A DNA stretch of 64,000 nucleotides from Nakamurella multipartita DSM 44233 (GTDB lineage: Bacteria; Actinomycetota; Actinomycetes; Mycobacteriales; Nakamurellaceae): assembly GCF_000024365.1 (NCBI RefSeq), contig NC_013235.1, forward strand, positions 4,898,001-4,962,000, read 5' to 3'. The notes beneath the pieces are model-generated. The model did no database searches. It worked only from the letters and a program-made list of their open reading frames with translations, and had not been told where the DNA came from. Numbering within the stretch: the stretch's first letter is position 1; each line of letters starts with the position of its first letter. This document shows positions 37,962 to 46,470 of this stretch, piece by piece. The translations under genes and the position numbers were made by a program.

Positions 37962-39380
37962 TCACTGCACCTTGGACTTGAATGCCGGCGCCGATGAAGC
38001 GACCGTTCCCTCCACGTCCCCGTCCCCAGCCTTATCGGGGTCTGCGTAATAGGTGCCTTGATACGAGTCGTACCCATCCGAGCCGTTGGCCGGCACCATG
38101 TTGAGAACGATGCCGAGGATGCGCGAGTCGACCGATCGCAGCGATCTGAGCGCGCTAAGGATCTGGCTCCGCTTCGTCTTCCCGTACCGCACCACCAGCA
38201 GACATCCGTCTGCCTGCTTGGACGCCACGGCCGCGTCCGTGACCGGCAGGAGCGGGGGCGTGTCGATGACGACGATGTCGAAATCCTGGCGGAGCGCACG
38301 AATCAGCGTCGACATGGCCACGCTGCCGAGCAACTCGGCCGGGTTGGGCGGGATCGGACCGCTGCCGAGCACGGACAGCCCACCGGGCCCCCATTCCTGA
38401 ATGGCGTCCTCGATCGAGGCAGCACCGGACAGGACGCTGGTCAGCCCGATCGCGCGCTCCACACCGAGGTAGTCCGCCACCTTGGGTCGCCTGAGGTCGG
38501 CCTCGATCAACAGGACCCGGCGACCGGACTCGGCGAACGACACGGCCAGGTTGGTGGCCGTGGTGGACTTGGCTTCATGGGGGACCGACGAGGTCACGAC
38601 CAGGACCTGGACCGGTCGGTCCACATCGAAGAACTGCAGGTTGGTCCGCAGTTGTCGAAATGCCTCGGCTCGAATCGAACGAGCATTGTCCTGCTGAATC
38701 AAGGGGGATCGTCGGGCTGATTTGTCGAATGGAATGGCGCCCAGGACCGTCTCGCCCGTCACGTCGTGCAACACCGAGACCTGACGGACGGTGTTGTCGA
38801 GCAATTCCCGGGTGACCGCGATGACGACCCCCAACACCACACCGAGGCCCAGGCCGACGGCCAGGTTGAATGTCCGCCGGGGCGATACCGCTTGCGGGTT
38901 CAAGGTTGGGCCGGAAATGACCCGGAGAACGACATTGTCCGGTCCGATCGGATCGACGTCGCCGACGATTTTGCCGAACTCCGTCGCCAGACCCTGTGCG
39001 ATGAGCAGCGATCGTTCAGGCGAGGAATCGACGACGGTGGCGGTGAGCAACACCGTGTTCAGATCGGCGTCGCCGGAGATGCGCGACGCCACCTGGCTGG
39101 TGTCCAGGTCGACCCCGGTCTTGTCGATGACCGCCTGAGCCGTGACGTCACTGCCCAGCAGCCCCACGTAAGAGGTGATGCGGCGGGTGGCGAACTGATC
39201 GGCCGCCAACGCAGAGGTGCCATTCCCGGCGGGCGTGCTGACGAACCAGGTGACGGAGCTCGCGTACTGCGGAGTCGCCCGGAGCGTGACCAGGGCGGCA
39301 GCGCCGACGCCGAGCGCGGCACACAAGAGGATGATCCACCACCCCTTGCGCAGCGCTCGCCCGTACTGACGCAATTCCAT
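37962..39380 (-). CDS. Polysaccharide chain-length regulator / BY-kinase fusion
   Basis: A 472-residue Wzc-type protein. The Wzz-like part has helices at ~14-33 and ~172-190 around a periplasmic loop. The cytosolic BY-kinase domain (~235-430) has Walker A' LLIEADLRRPK (Asp295) and Walker B IVVIDTPPL (Asp373). Walker A reads SSVPHEAKSTT with Lys271: both conserved glycines of the usual PGEGKST are replaced, so ATP binding may be weakened. A C-terminal Tyr cluster (437, 440, 444, 445) is present as in autophosphorylating members. It should control EPS chain length or export. ATG 39380 has AGGAGGG upstream. Confidence 0.9.
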   Translation of the reverse strand: MELRQYGRALRKGWWIILLCAALGVGAAALVTLRATPQYASSVTWFVSTPAGNGTSALAADQFATRRITSYVGLLGSDVTAQAVIDKTGVDLDTSQVASRISGDADLNTVLLTATVVDSSPERSLLIAQGLATEFGKIVGDVDPIGPDNVVLRVISGPTLNPQAVSPRRTFNLAVGLGLGVVLGVVIAVTRELLDNTVRQVSVLHDVTGETVLGAIPFDKSARRSPLIQQDNARSIRAEAFRQLRTNLQFFDVDRPVQVLVVTSSVPHEAKSTTATNLAVSFAESGRRVLLIEADLRRPKVADYLGVERAIGLTSVLSGAASIEDAIQEWGPGGLSVLGSGPIPPNPAELLGSVAMSTLIRALRQDFDIVVIDTPPLLPVTDAAVASKQADGCLLVVRYGKTKRSQILSALRSLRSVDSRILGIVLNMVPANGSDGYDSYQGTYYADPDKAGDGDVEGTVASSAPAFKSKVQ

Positions 39381-39519
39381 CGCGCGATTCCCTCCTGACC
39401 ACCGGCGGTCTCTTCGGGTTGCTTTCACCCGTTCGGCCGCAGTCTCGTCCAGTCTGACACATTTGCCCGGCGCCGCCCTGGGCGATCATTCCCGAGGGTC
39501 ACGACGGGGTGCGACAACG

Positions 39520-40572
39520 TCAATTGCGGCTCATTGTCCGCGGGGCGAAATTCCACCGAACCCGCCGAACTGCAGCGCGGTAGGCGGCAGCATGAGCGGC
39601 ACCGATCGTGGCCCATCCGCGGGCCTGCAGGTTTGGTGCGGTGGATCGCTGGCTGGCCGCGGATCGAAGACGGTGCAGCGCATCAGCCAGCGTGGCCGGG
39701 CTGACCTGCGGTTCAGCGGTATCCAGCAGCTCCACCCACCCCGGCCCGACCTCTGCGCCAAGGTCAGCCGTCGTCACCGATTCGGGCACGATGACAGGTC
39801 GGCCCAGCGACAGGGCCAGCAGGGCGGCGCCGGAATTAACCATCTCCCGGTACGGCAGGACGACCACCTCGGCGCTGGTGACCTCGGCCACGAGCCGGGC
39901 ATCGCTCGCGTGTCCGAACTCGATGGTCACGCGACCATCACCCGCGCGGGCCGTTTCGATCGCTGCCGCCAGCTCGGCCGAGTGCGGTTGTCCGACGATT
40001 CTCAGACTCAAGTCGGGATCTGACAGCGCCACGAACGCCGAGACCAGCGCGGGGACCTGTTTGTAAGGGCGGATCATGCCAAAGAAGAGCAGCCTTCCGG
40101 AAACCTCGGTCTCCCGCTTCTGGCCGGCAAACCAATCGGCGTAATCCCCGTGCGGAATCAGCAGTGAGGGTCGGCCGAGCGACCCGATGGTCACCGCGCT
40201 CAGATCGATCGTCAGTGTGGTCCAGCGGTCGAACAACGCAAGGATCCATCGTGCACGACGGCTCCGCTGCTCATGCGGCGCGATATTGTGCATCGTGCGA
40301 ACCAACGCGCGACGGGTCACCTTGATCCGTAGCAGCACCGCAAGGCTGAGGATCTGGTGGACCAGCGCCCGCATCGGCGTTCGTCCGTGGAGCAGGGTCT
40401 CGGGCCAGTGCACGTGGAAAACCTCCCACCTGCCCAGCAGGGCCCGGAACCACGAGAAGGTGACCACTTCAACGTCCTCGGGAAGGCTCGCGACGAGCTG
40501 AATCAGGTACGGGTTGGTCGTCGGGCGAGGCTCCGGAAACGACTGCAGCACTCGAATCCGCCGGTCGTCCAT
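39520..40572 (-). CDS. GT-B glycosyltransferase
   Basis: A 350-residue glycosyltransferase of the GT-B type. The first domain contains VFHVHWPETLLHGRTP and TMHNIAPHEQ; the second has LLFFGMIRPYKQVPALV, VVVLPYREMVNSGAALLALSLGRPVIVP (phosphate/donor-binding end). It resembles GDP-mannose- or UDP-sugar-dependent EPS transferases; the donor is not identifiable. ATG 40572 follows GGAGGGG at 5 nt spacing. It is leftward, upstream of the BY-kinase gene with 139 nt between them. Confidence 0.88.
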   Translation of the reverse strand: MDDRRIRVLQSFPEPRPTTNPYLIQLVASLPEDVEVVTFSWFRALLGRWEVFHVHWPETLLHGRTPMRALVHQILSLAVLLRIKVTRRALVRTMHNIAPHEQRSRRARWILALFDRWTTLTIDLSAVTIGSLGRPSLLIPHGDYADWFAGQKRETEVSGRLLFFGMIRPYKQVPALVSAFVALSDPDLSLRIVGQPHSAELAAAIETARAGDGRVTIEFGHASDARLVAEVTSAEVVVLPYREMVNSGAALLALSLGRPVIVPESVTTADLGAEVGPGWVELLDTAEPQVSPATLADALHRLRSAASQRSTAPNLQARGWATIGAAHAAAYRAAVRRVRWNFAPRTMSRN

Positions 40573-40797
40573 CGTCCCCTCCAACGGCCCACAGCCACGG
40601 TCATCACCGCACTGATGAGAACTGACAGTAGCGGCCCCGAACGATCGGTGACCGACGACGCCGCAGAGTCCGACCTGAATCCGGACCCGGATACGAGCGC
40701 CAGTGGGTCTCACCGACCAACCCCCACCGGCGTTGACTCGTAGACTCGCGCCAGCAGCACATGCGCCGGCCGGGGCCGAGCTGGTGGGGGGAGGGCA

Positions 40798-42201
40798 ATG
40801 GACCACATCACGACGCGGCCCGGCTCGACGACGCACCAGCCTGATCCGACCACGATGGTCCACGCGCCGTCCCCAGTCCAACAGGTCGTTCAGTCTCCGG
40901 CCACGGCCAGCAGCGCCGGGACGGCCGCCGCAGCAATTGCCGATCCTGCCCGGCTCGTCGAGCGGACGATCGCGGTCCTCGCGGTCTTCGCCCTCGGCGT
41001 CCGCATCCCGATTGCCCAAGGGATCACCCCCGGCTATCTGGTCGCCATCGCGCTCCTGCCAGTGTGGTACGGCTCGGTCCGGCGGTACTACGGGGGCCGG
41101 TGGATCTTCTGGCTGGCGTTGGCCTGCATCCCCTTCGCCCTGTTTCTGGTGCAGCTCAACTCGGTCGGGCATACCTTCGCCGCGTCCGTGTTCGTCGGGC
41201 AATCCGTCCTGGTCGTCGGATTCATCTGCGGGCTCGGGCTCTTCCTCTGGGCCCAGCGGATCGTGACGCGCGGCTTGATCGGCGCCGCGTTCGGAGCCGG
41301 GATGTTGGTAGGTGAACTCGTCCAACCGGGGGACCTCACCGCCACCAATCCGCTGAAGTTCGCCGTCGCGCTGCCGGCTTCAATCATCGTGCTTTCACTG
41401 TTGGAGGGAAGCCGCCACCTCGGACGCCAGCTGGTTGCCGTCCTGGCTCTCGGCATCGGCGGAGCACTCGTGGACGCCCGCTCGTTCTTCGCGATCTGCT
41501 TGCTCACTGCGGTCCTGGTGGGGTGGCAGATGCGCCCCCGCACCAGCAAACGCTCAGCGTCCTGGGGGTGGACCGTCCTGCTGATCGCGAGCGCTGGAGC
41601 AGTCGTCTACTACCTGGGGACCACATTGGCCGTCGACGGCTACCTCGGCGAGCAGACCCAGCAGCGCAGCATCGCGCAGATCGACGCCAGCGGCTCGTTG
41701 CTACTGGGCGGCCGGCCCGAGCTGGGTGCGACCGCCGCGCTGGTCGAACGAATGCCGTGGGGCTTTGGTGCCGGTACCGTCCCCAACCTCACGGATATCA
41801 ACACCGCCAAGACTGGGATGGCGGCTCTTGGCTATGACCCGAACAACGGCTACGTCGAGCGTTACATGTTCGGCACCGGAATCAACCTGCATTCGGTCGT
41901 CGGTGACACCTGGGCTGCTTTCGGCATCCTCGGGGTACTGCTCGCCCTGTCCATTCTTTATCTGATGGTCCGCGGAGCGGCTACCCGGATCGCGCAGCGG
42001 CAGGCGAGCGCACTGACAATTCTGCTAGCCAGCTATGGCCTGTGGAACACCTTTTTCAGCCCGTTTTACTCATCCCTGCCGATGCTCACGTTCGGCTTGG
42101 CCTACCTTCTGCTCCCGATCACCGGCAAGGACCGCGCCAGCAATGCGAGCAGACCGGCGGCCGAGCCGGCCAGCGTCCACATCAGAGGTTTCGGGGATTG
42201 A
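40798..42201 (+). CDS. Wzy-like polysaccharide polymerase
   Basis: A 467-residue integral membrane protein with roughly ten to twelve helices and a large extracytoplasmic loop (~residues 275-365) containing GGRPELGATAAL and NGYVERYMFGTGINLHS. This organisation fits O-antigen polymerase/ligase (Wzy/WaaL) proteins, which join lipid-linked repeat units. Residues 1-50 are a polar N-terminus. ATG 40798 has GGGGGGAGGG just upstream. Its last 100 nt overlap the convergent family 2 glycosyltransferase gene. Confidence 0.8.
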   Translation: MDHITTRPGSTTHQPDPTTMVHAPSPVQQVVQSPATASSAGTAAAAIADPARLVERTIAVLAVFALGVRIPIAQGITPGYLVAIALLPVWYGSVRRYYGGRWIFWLALACIPFALFLVQLNSVGHTFAASVFVGQSVLVVGFICGLGLFLWAQRIVTRGLIGAAFGAGMLVGELVQPGDLTATNPLKFAVALPASIIVLSLLEGSRHLGRQLVAVLALGIGGALVDARSFFAICLLTAVLVGWQMRPRTSKRSASWGWTVLLIASAGAVVYYLGTTLAVDGYLGEQTQQRSIAQIDASGSLLLGGRPELGATAALVERMPWGFGAGTVPNLTDINTAKTGMAALGYDPNNGYVERYMFGTGINLHSVVGDTWAAFGILGVLLALSILYLMVRGAATRIAQRQASALTILLASYGLWNTFFSPFYSSLPMLTFGLAYLLLPITGKDRASNASRPAAEPASVHIRGFGD

Positions 42202-43064
42202 ACGAGCTGACGGCGACCACCCCGATAAAGAATCCGCTTCGAGGCGCCGGGAGTGGCGACCGCCCATCTCAACCGATCCCGGCCAGGCAGGTGTTTGGCC
42301 GCGAAAAGGAGCCGGTTGCGGCAGTTGTAGTAATAGTAGAGCGGGGACTTGCCCGCCGATGCGGACGCGATCTGGGTTCCACCGGCGTCGTGCTGAGCTA
42401 GCACGCCGATCAGCACCCGTAGTCGGCCACCGGCCCGAACGCATCGCCGCGAGAAATCGACATCCTCCCAATACAGGAAATAGTCCTCATCGAATCCTCC
42501 GGCCGCCGACCATAGGGAATGGCTGAGCATCAGGCATGCCCCGGACACCCAATCCTGCGGCCCCAATTCCCCGGTGGGGCCCAGATTGGGAACGGCGCTG
42601 ACGTCACCCGTGCGAGGGTCTGTCCGCATGCCCCGAAACCACAGGCGCCCGGCACCGTCCACGATCACCGGGCTGACCAGAACCATCGGATCAGCCCGGA
42701 TGGCGTCGCGCAGGGCCGAGACCCCATCGGGATCAATCCGGGCATCGGGGTTGAGCACCAACAGGTGCTTGGCCCCGTGCGTCAGTGCGTGCCGCACGCC
42801 GACGTTGACGGCTGCGCCGAAGCCGAGATTGGTCGTCATCGGCAGGAACGTCCAGCCGGCCGCATCGGCGATCGCCGCGTTGGCGCGACGATCCTGCGCC
42901 GACCGGAAGTTATCGACGACGATGACTCGGCCCGGCGGGCCCGGCAGGGTCATCGCGGCCAGGTTGCCCCGCAAGAGTTGGGGAGCTCCAAAGCTGACGA
43001 CGATCACCGCCAACGGGTCGTCGTCGGGCAGTGGCTCACACGCAGGCGACGGTGAGGTCGTCAC
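42102..43064 (-). CDS. Family 2 glycosyltransferase (rhamnosyltransferase-like)
   Basis: A 320-residue GT-A-fold enzyme. VIVVSFGAPQLL and VIVVDN are the nucleotide-binding start; LNPDARIDPDGV carries the metal-binding acidic motif, and GGFDEDYFLYWEDVDFSRR is the conserved acceptor-site motif of rhamnosyl- and related GT2 enzymes. The C-terminal ~50 residues contain a short hydrophobic segment. The GTG at 43064 overlaps the upstream stop (GTGA), and its 3' end overlaps the polymerase gene by 100 nt, tail to tail. Confidence 0.88.
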   Translation of the reverse strand: MTTSPSPACEPLPDDDPLAVIVVSFGAPQLLRGNLAAMTLPGPPGRVIVVDNFRSAQDRRANAAIADAAGWTFLPMTTNLGFGAAVNVGVRHALTHGAKHLLVLNPDARIDPDGVSALRDAIRADPMVLVSPVIVDGAGRLWFRGMRTDPRTGDVSAVPNLGPTGELGPQDWVSGACLMLSHSLWSAAGGFDEDYFLYWEDVDFSRRCVRAGGRLRVLIGVLAQHDAGGTQIASASAGKSPLYYYYNCRNRLLFAAKHLPGRDRLRWAVATPGASKRILYRGGRRQLVQSPKPLMWTLAGSAAGLLALLARSLPVIGSRR

Positions 43065-44005
43065 GAGGATGCCGACGGCCGGGCGTACTCGGCAAAGACG
43101 ATGCCCCACGCACCGGCGACCATGCCCAGGCCTCGCACCCAGGTTCGGGTGCCACGTGCGCGATGCGTCATCGATCGGGTGAGTACGCCGACCATCCAGC
43201 GCACACCGCCGGCGGCGATCCGTGCGATACCGCTGCCGGTGAGCCGCGCTCGCGTGCCCACCCGAGCAACCCGCCCGTGGCTCAGCGCGATGGACGTGCG
43301 GCTCCACGCGTTACCGAACCGATAGGACCGTCGGACCACCCATCGCCGGCTCACCCGAGAAGCGGGCACCACGTCGACCACCATGGCCTCGTCGCACCAG
43401 ACCAGGGGGCCGGCGCCGGCCGTCAACTGGCGGGTGAACAACGTGTCGGATCCACCGGTGATGCCGAACCGCTCATCGAACCGGACGCCAAGTTCTCGGA
43501 CGCGACGGAGTTCGAGGAGCAGGTTGTTGGTCGCGGCGACGTCGACCCGGGTGCCGGTGGTGTGGCGCTGACGGACAAAGAAGCCGCCCGCGGTGATCCA
43601 GGCATCCGGCTCGATCTCGAACTCCGAGATCACCGGTCCGACGACGCCGGCCGGACGGCTACGCCGATAGGTCTCCAGCAGCAACGACAGCCAATTCGGG
43701 CTCGGCCGCTCGTCATCGTCGATGAAAACCAGGAGGTCGGCGTCCGCCTCGTCCAAGGCTCGGTTACGGGCGGCGGCAATCCCCGGGCGCGGTTCGACGA
43801 CCGCTCTGACCAGCAAGTGGCCGAACGCCGTTGCTGCCGCCGCCCCGGCGCCCGCGGCATCGTTATCGACCACCAGCACAGTGGCCGCCACGTCCACCGC
43901 TTCAACCTGCTCGATCAGGAGTGGGAGCACCGCGGCCAGATCGTCGGGCCGACGATAGGTCAGCACGGCCAGGACCACTGACGGACCGCCCGATGGGCTC
44001 GTCAT
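43061..44005 (-). CDS. Family 2 glycosyltransferase
   Basis: A 314-residue GT2 enzyme. VVLAVLTYRRPDDLAAVLP opens the nucleotide fold, LLVFIDDDERPSPNWL contains the DDD metal motif, and GGSDTLFTRQL is the acceptor motif. The C-terminal 80 residues are amphipathic/hydrophobic and may hold the protein at the membrane. ATG 44005 overlaps the upstream GT stop (ATGA); its own stop overlaps the next GT2 start (GTGA), giving a coupled three-transferase run. Confidence 0.88.
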   Translation of the reverse strand: MTSPSGGPSVVLAVLTYRRPDDLAAVLPLLIEQVEAVDVAATVLVVDNDAAGAGAAAATAFGHLLVRAVVEPRPGIAAARNRALDEADADLLVFIDDDERPSPNWLSLLLETYRRSRPAGVVGPVISEFEIEPDAWITAGGFFVRQRHTTGTRVDVAATNNLLLELRRVRELGVRFDERFGITGGSDTLFTRQLTAGAGPLVWCDEAMVVDVVPASRVSRRWVVRRSYRFGNAWSRTSIALSHGRVARVGTRARLTGSGIARIAAGGVRWMVGVLTRSMTHRARGTRTWVRGLGMVAGAWGIVFAEYARPSASS

Positions 44006-45171
44006 GGTCGGACCAGTCCGGCAACCCGGGCCAGCATGTCGCGGCGGTAGCGGGCCGGTGCGAAACGCTCGACGGCGATCCGGGCGTCGCGTTCGGCCAG
44101 CTCGGCGAATCTCGACCATTCGGAAAGGATCTCGTCGATCCCGCCGGCCAGGGCATCGGCATCACCGGGAGGCACCGACTTCACGGCCGCGAATCCCTCG
44201 GTTGCCTCGAGTAGCCCCTGGATCTGGGTCACCACCAGCGGACGGGCGCCCAGGACGGCCTCGATCGCACTGTTGCCGAAAGACTCGTCGGCCTGCGACG
44301 GAACCAGCACGACGTCGGCCTGCGCCATTTGCCGCCAGATATCCGACACGAAGCCATGAAAACGCACAGCGTCTGCCACTCCCTCCAGCTGCACCAACCG
44401 CCTCAGTTCGTCAGCGAACCATTCATAGCCGGCAAACGAATCACCGACCACATCCAGACTGGCCGGCGTTCCTCGACGGCGCAGGTGCGCCAATGCCTGG
44501 ATCGCGATGGCGGGACCCTTTCGGGGGGAAAGTCGGCCGACAAACAGCAACCTCGCCGATCCTTGGATTGCCGGTCGAGGTGGCACCGGAGAGGCGGGCC
44601 CGGCCACTCCGTTGTAAATGACCGAGGTCCGCGGTCCCAGGCGCGCGAACGACCTGGTCAGCACGTCCCGAGTCCATCGACTGTTGGCCACCAGCGCAGT
44701 GGCCAGCAGCAGGGGCGCGGCCATCACCCGTTGCCGAACCATGGAAACCGAACCTTCGGCCTCATGCACATGGACCAGGACCGGCCGGCGCAACATCCGC
44801 CCCAACAATGTCCACAACGGGATGGTGATCGTGTTGGCGATCACCACGTCTGGCTGGCAGCGACGAATCAACGCCGCTCCTGACGGGATTGCTCTGGCCG
44901 TGTCGCCGACCAGGCGCAACGCACCACGGGGGCTCAGGACGCTCTTGCGCAGGACCGGCGTCGGACACACCTGGACGCTGGCCCCCCGATGGACCAGGAC
45001 GGCAACCAATGGGCCGGCCGCCGGAACACTGACCGTCACCGCCCAGCCCGCCTCCACCAGCGCGCCCACCGTCTCGAGCAACACCCGATCGGATCCGTAC
45101 AAGTCGGCGCCCGGATGCACGACCAGCGCGCGACGGCCGCTGCCGGACCCGACGGGAGGCATCGACGTCAT
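44002..45171 (-). CDS. Family 4 glycosyltransferase
   Basis: A 389-residue GT-B retaining glycosyltransferase. The acceptor domain has VVHPGADLYGSDRVLLE (glycine-rich loop) and VHVHEAEGSVS. The donor domain has LLFVGRLSPRKGPAIAI and VLVPSQADESFGNSAIEAVLGARP with the ESFG..E motif typical of GT4. ATG 45171 is chosen; an ATG at 45162 is an alternative and neither has a strong ribosome site. It heads the coupled glycosyltransferase run and is divergent from the next gene. Confidence 0.9.
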   Translation of the reverse strand: MTSMPPVGSGSGRRALVVHPGADLYGSDRVLLETVGALVEAGWAVTVSVPAAGPLVAVLVHRGASVQVCPTPVLRKSVLSPRGALRLVGDTARAIPSGAALIRRCQPDVVIANTITIPLWTLLGRMLRRPVLVHVHEAEGSVSMVRQRVMAAPLLLATALVANSRWTRDVLTRSFARLGPRTSVIYNGVAGPASPVPPRPAIQGSARLLFVGRLSPRKGPAIAIQALAHLRRRGTPASLDVVGDSFAGYEWFADELRRLVQLEGVADAVRFHGFVSDIWRQMAQADVVLVPSQADESFGNSAIEAVLGARPLVVTQIQGLLEATEGFAAVKSVPPGDADALAGGIDEILSEWSRFAELAERDARIAVERFAPARYRRDMLARVAGLVRP

Positions 45172-45297
45172 CGCACAGGCGGGCGTTCGCGAACCGGCAC
45201 GGTTACTGACCGTAGCAGCAACGACGGAGCGAGTCGCGACCGGCAACCGGCGTCAGGACACCAGGCCGCTCTCTCCGCCGCCCCTTAGGCTTTCGGT

Positions 45298-46470
45298 ATG
45301 GGGGCACCAAGCGATCAGTCCGACAACGGTCGGTCACCCCGGGCCGTCCTGGAACGGCGCGTTCGCCTCTATCGGACGCTGCGGACCGCCCACCTCGAGC
45401 GGGCCTTGGAGCTCACGCCGGCAACCATCGTCTATCGCGAGCGACGCTACGACTTCGATGATGCTCTGGCCGCCCGCCTGGACATCGTCCAGGCCGGCCC
45501 GCTGAAGGCTGCTCTCCTACTTCTGCGCGACCGAGTCGATGAGTTGGAGATCAACGAGCCCCTGATGCGCTCGTCGGCCCGGACGACCGCGGCTGCCCTG
45601 GTGGCGCTCCGGCTGCGCAACGCACTGGCCCGCCGAAGGACAGCGGTGGTCACTTACGCGATCGAGAACCTTGACCCCTTCGCGGTCCAAGCGAGCGGTC
45701 TGCGCTCGCGACTGCGCCGAACCATCGATCTGCTCTTAACCAAGCTGATCTGGCGAAACGTTGACCGCATTGCATTCGGCACCGCCGGCGCCCGCGAGCT
45801 CTACCGTGCGCGGTTGCCCGGCGGGCGCGCGTCGGCGACTTTGATCCCGGCGCTGCCTGAGCCCTGCGCCAGCTGCCCGGTGCAGGACGCGGACGGCCTG
45901 CGGGTGCTGTTCCTCGGCGCGTTGTCCGAACGGAAAGGATTCCCGTTGGTGGTGGCGGCGTGGCCGCAGATCCGCGGGGCCGCCAATTCCGCCAGCATCA
46001 CCGTCATCGGTAAAGGACCGATGGAAGGGCTGGCCCGTGACTGGGCGGCCCGTGAGCCCGAGGTTGACCTGATCATCGACCCGCCGCGATCGATCATCCA
46101 CCAGGAGCTGCTCCGAGCAGCCGTCCTGGTTCTCCCGTCCCAGCCCCAACCCAGTTGGCGCGAGCAGGTCGGCCTGCCGATCACCGAGGCATTGGCCCAC
46201 GGTGTGCCGGTGGTGACCACGACGGAGACCGGTTTGGCCGACTGGCTCGTCGAGCATGGCCACGGCGTCATCCCCGCTACTGGAAGCGCCGCAGAACTGG
46301 CGGTGGCCGTGGCGACACAGCTGAAGGAGTCGTCGAGCCGGGCCAGCATCCTGGATTCGCTGCCCCGGCGCGATGGGCGGCTGGCCGCCGACGACTGGCT
46401 ATTCCGAACCCAGGACGGCACTGTGACATCCACGGATGGGATCAAAGACGCGCGGCACTCACTCGAGTAA
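45298..46470 (+). CDS. GT-B glycosyltransferase (divergent)
   Basis: A 390-residue protein whose C-terminal half matches GT4-type donor domains: LRVLFLGALSERKGFPLVV, ITVIGKGPM and PITEALAHGVPVVTTTETG. The N-terminal half is divergent and Arg-rich. TYAIENLDPFAVQA followed by a hydrophobic LLLTKLIWRNVDRIAFGTAG stretch is plausibly the acceptor side. ATG 45298 is chosen; only a weak AG-rich region lies upstream. Its 3' end overlaps the flippase gene by 12 nt, tail to tail. Confidence 0.82.
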   Translation: MGAPSDQSDNGRSPRAVLERRVRLYRTLRTAHLERALELTPATIVYRERRYDFDDALAARLDIVQAGPLKAALLLLRDRVDELEINEPLMRSSARTTAAALVALRLRNALARRRTAVVTYAIENLDPFAVQASGLRSRLRRTIDLLLTKLIWRNVDRIAFGTAGARELYRARLPGGRASATLIPALPEPCASCPVQDADGLRVLFLGALSERKGFPLVVAAWPQIRGAANSASITVIGKGPMEGLARDWAAREPEVDLIIDPPRSIIHQELLRAAVLVLPSQPQPSWREQVGLPITEALAHGVPVVTTTETGLADWLVEHGHGVIPATGSAAELAVAVATQLKESSSRASILDSLPRRDGRLAADDWLFRTQDGTVTSTDGIKDARHSLE

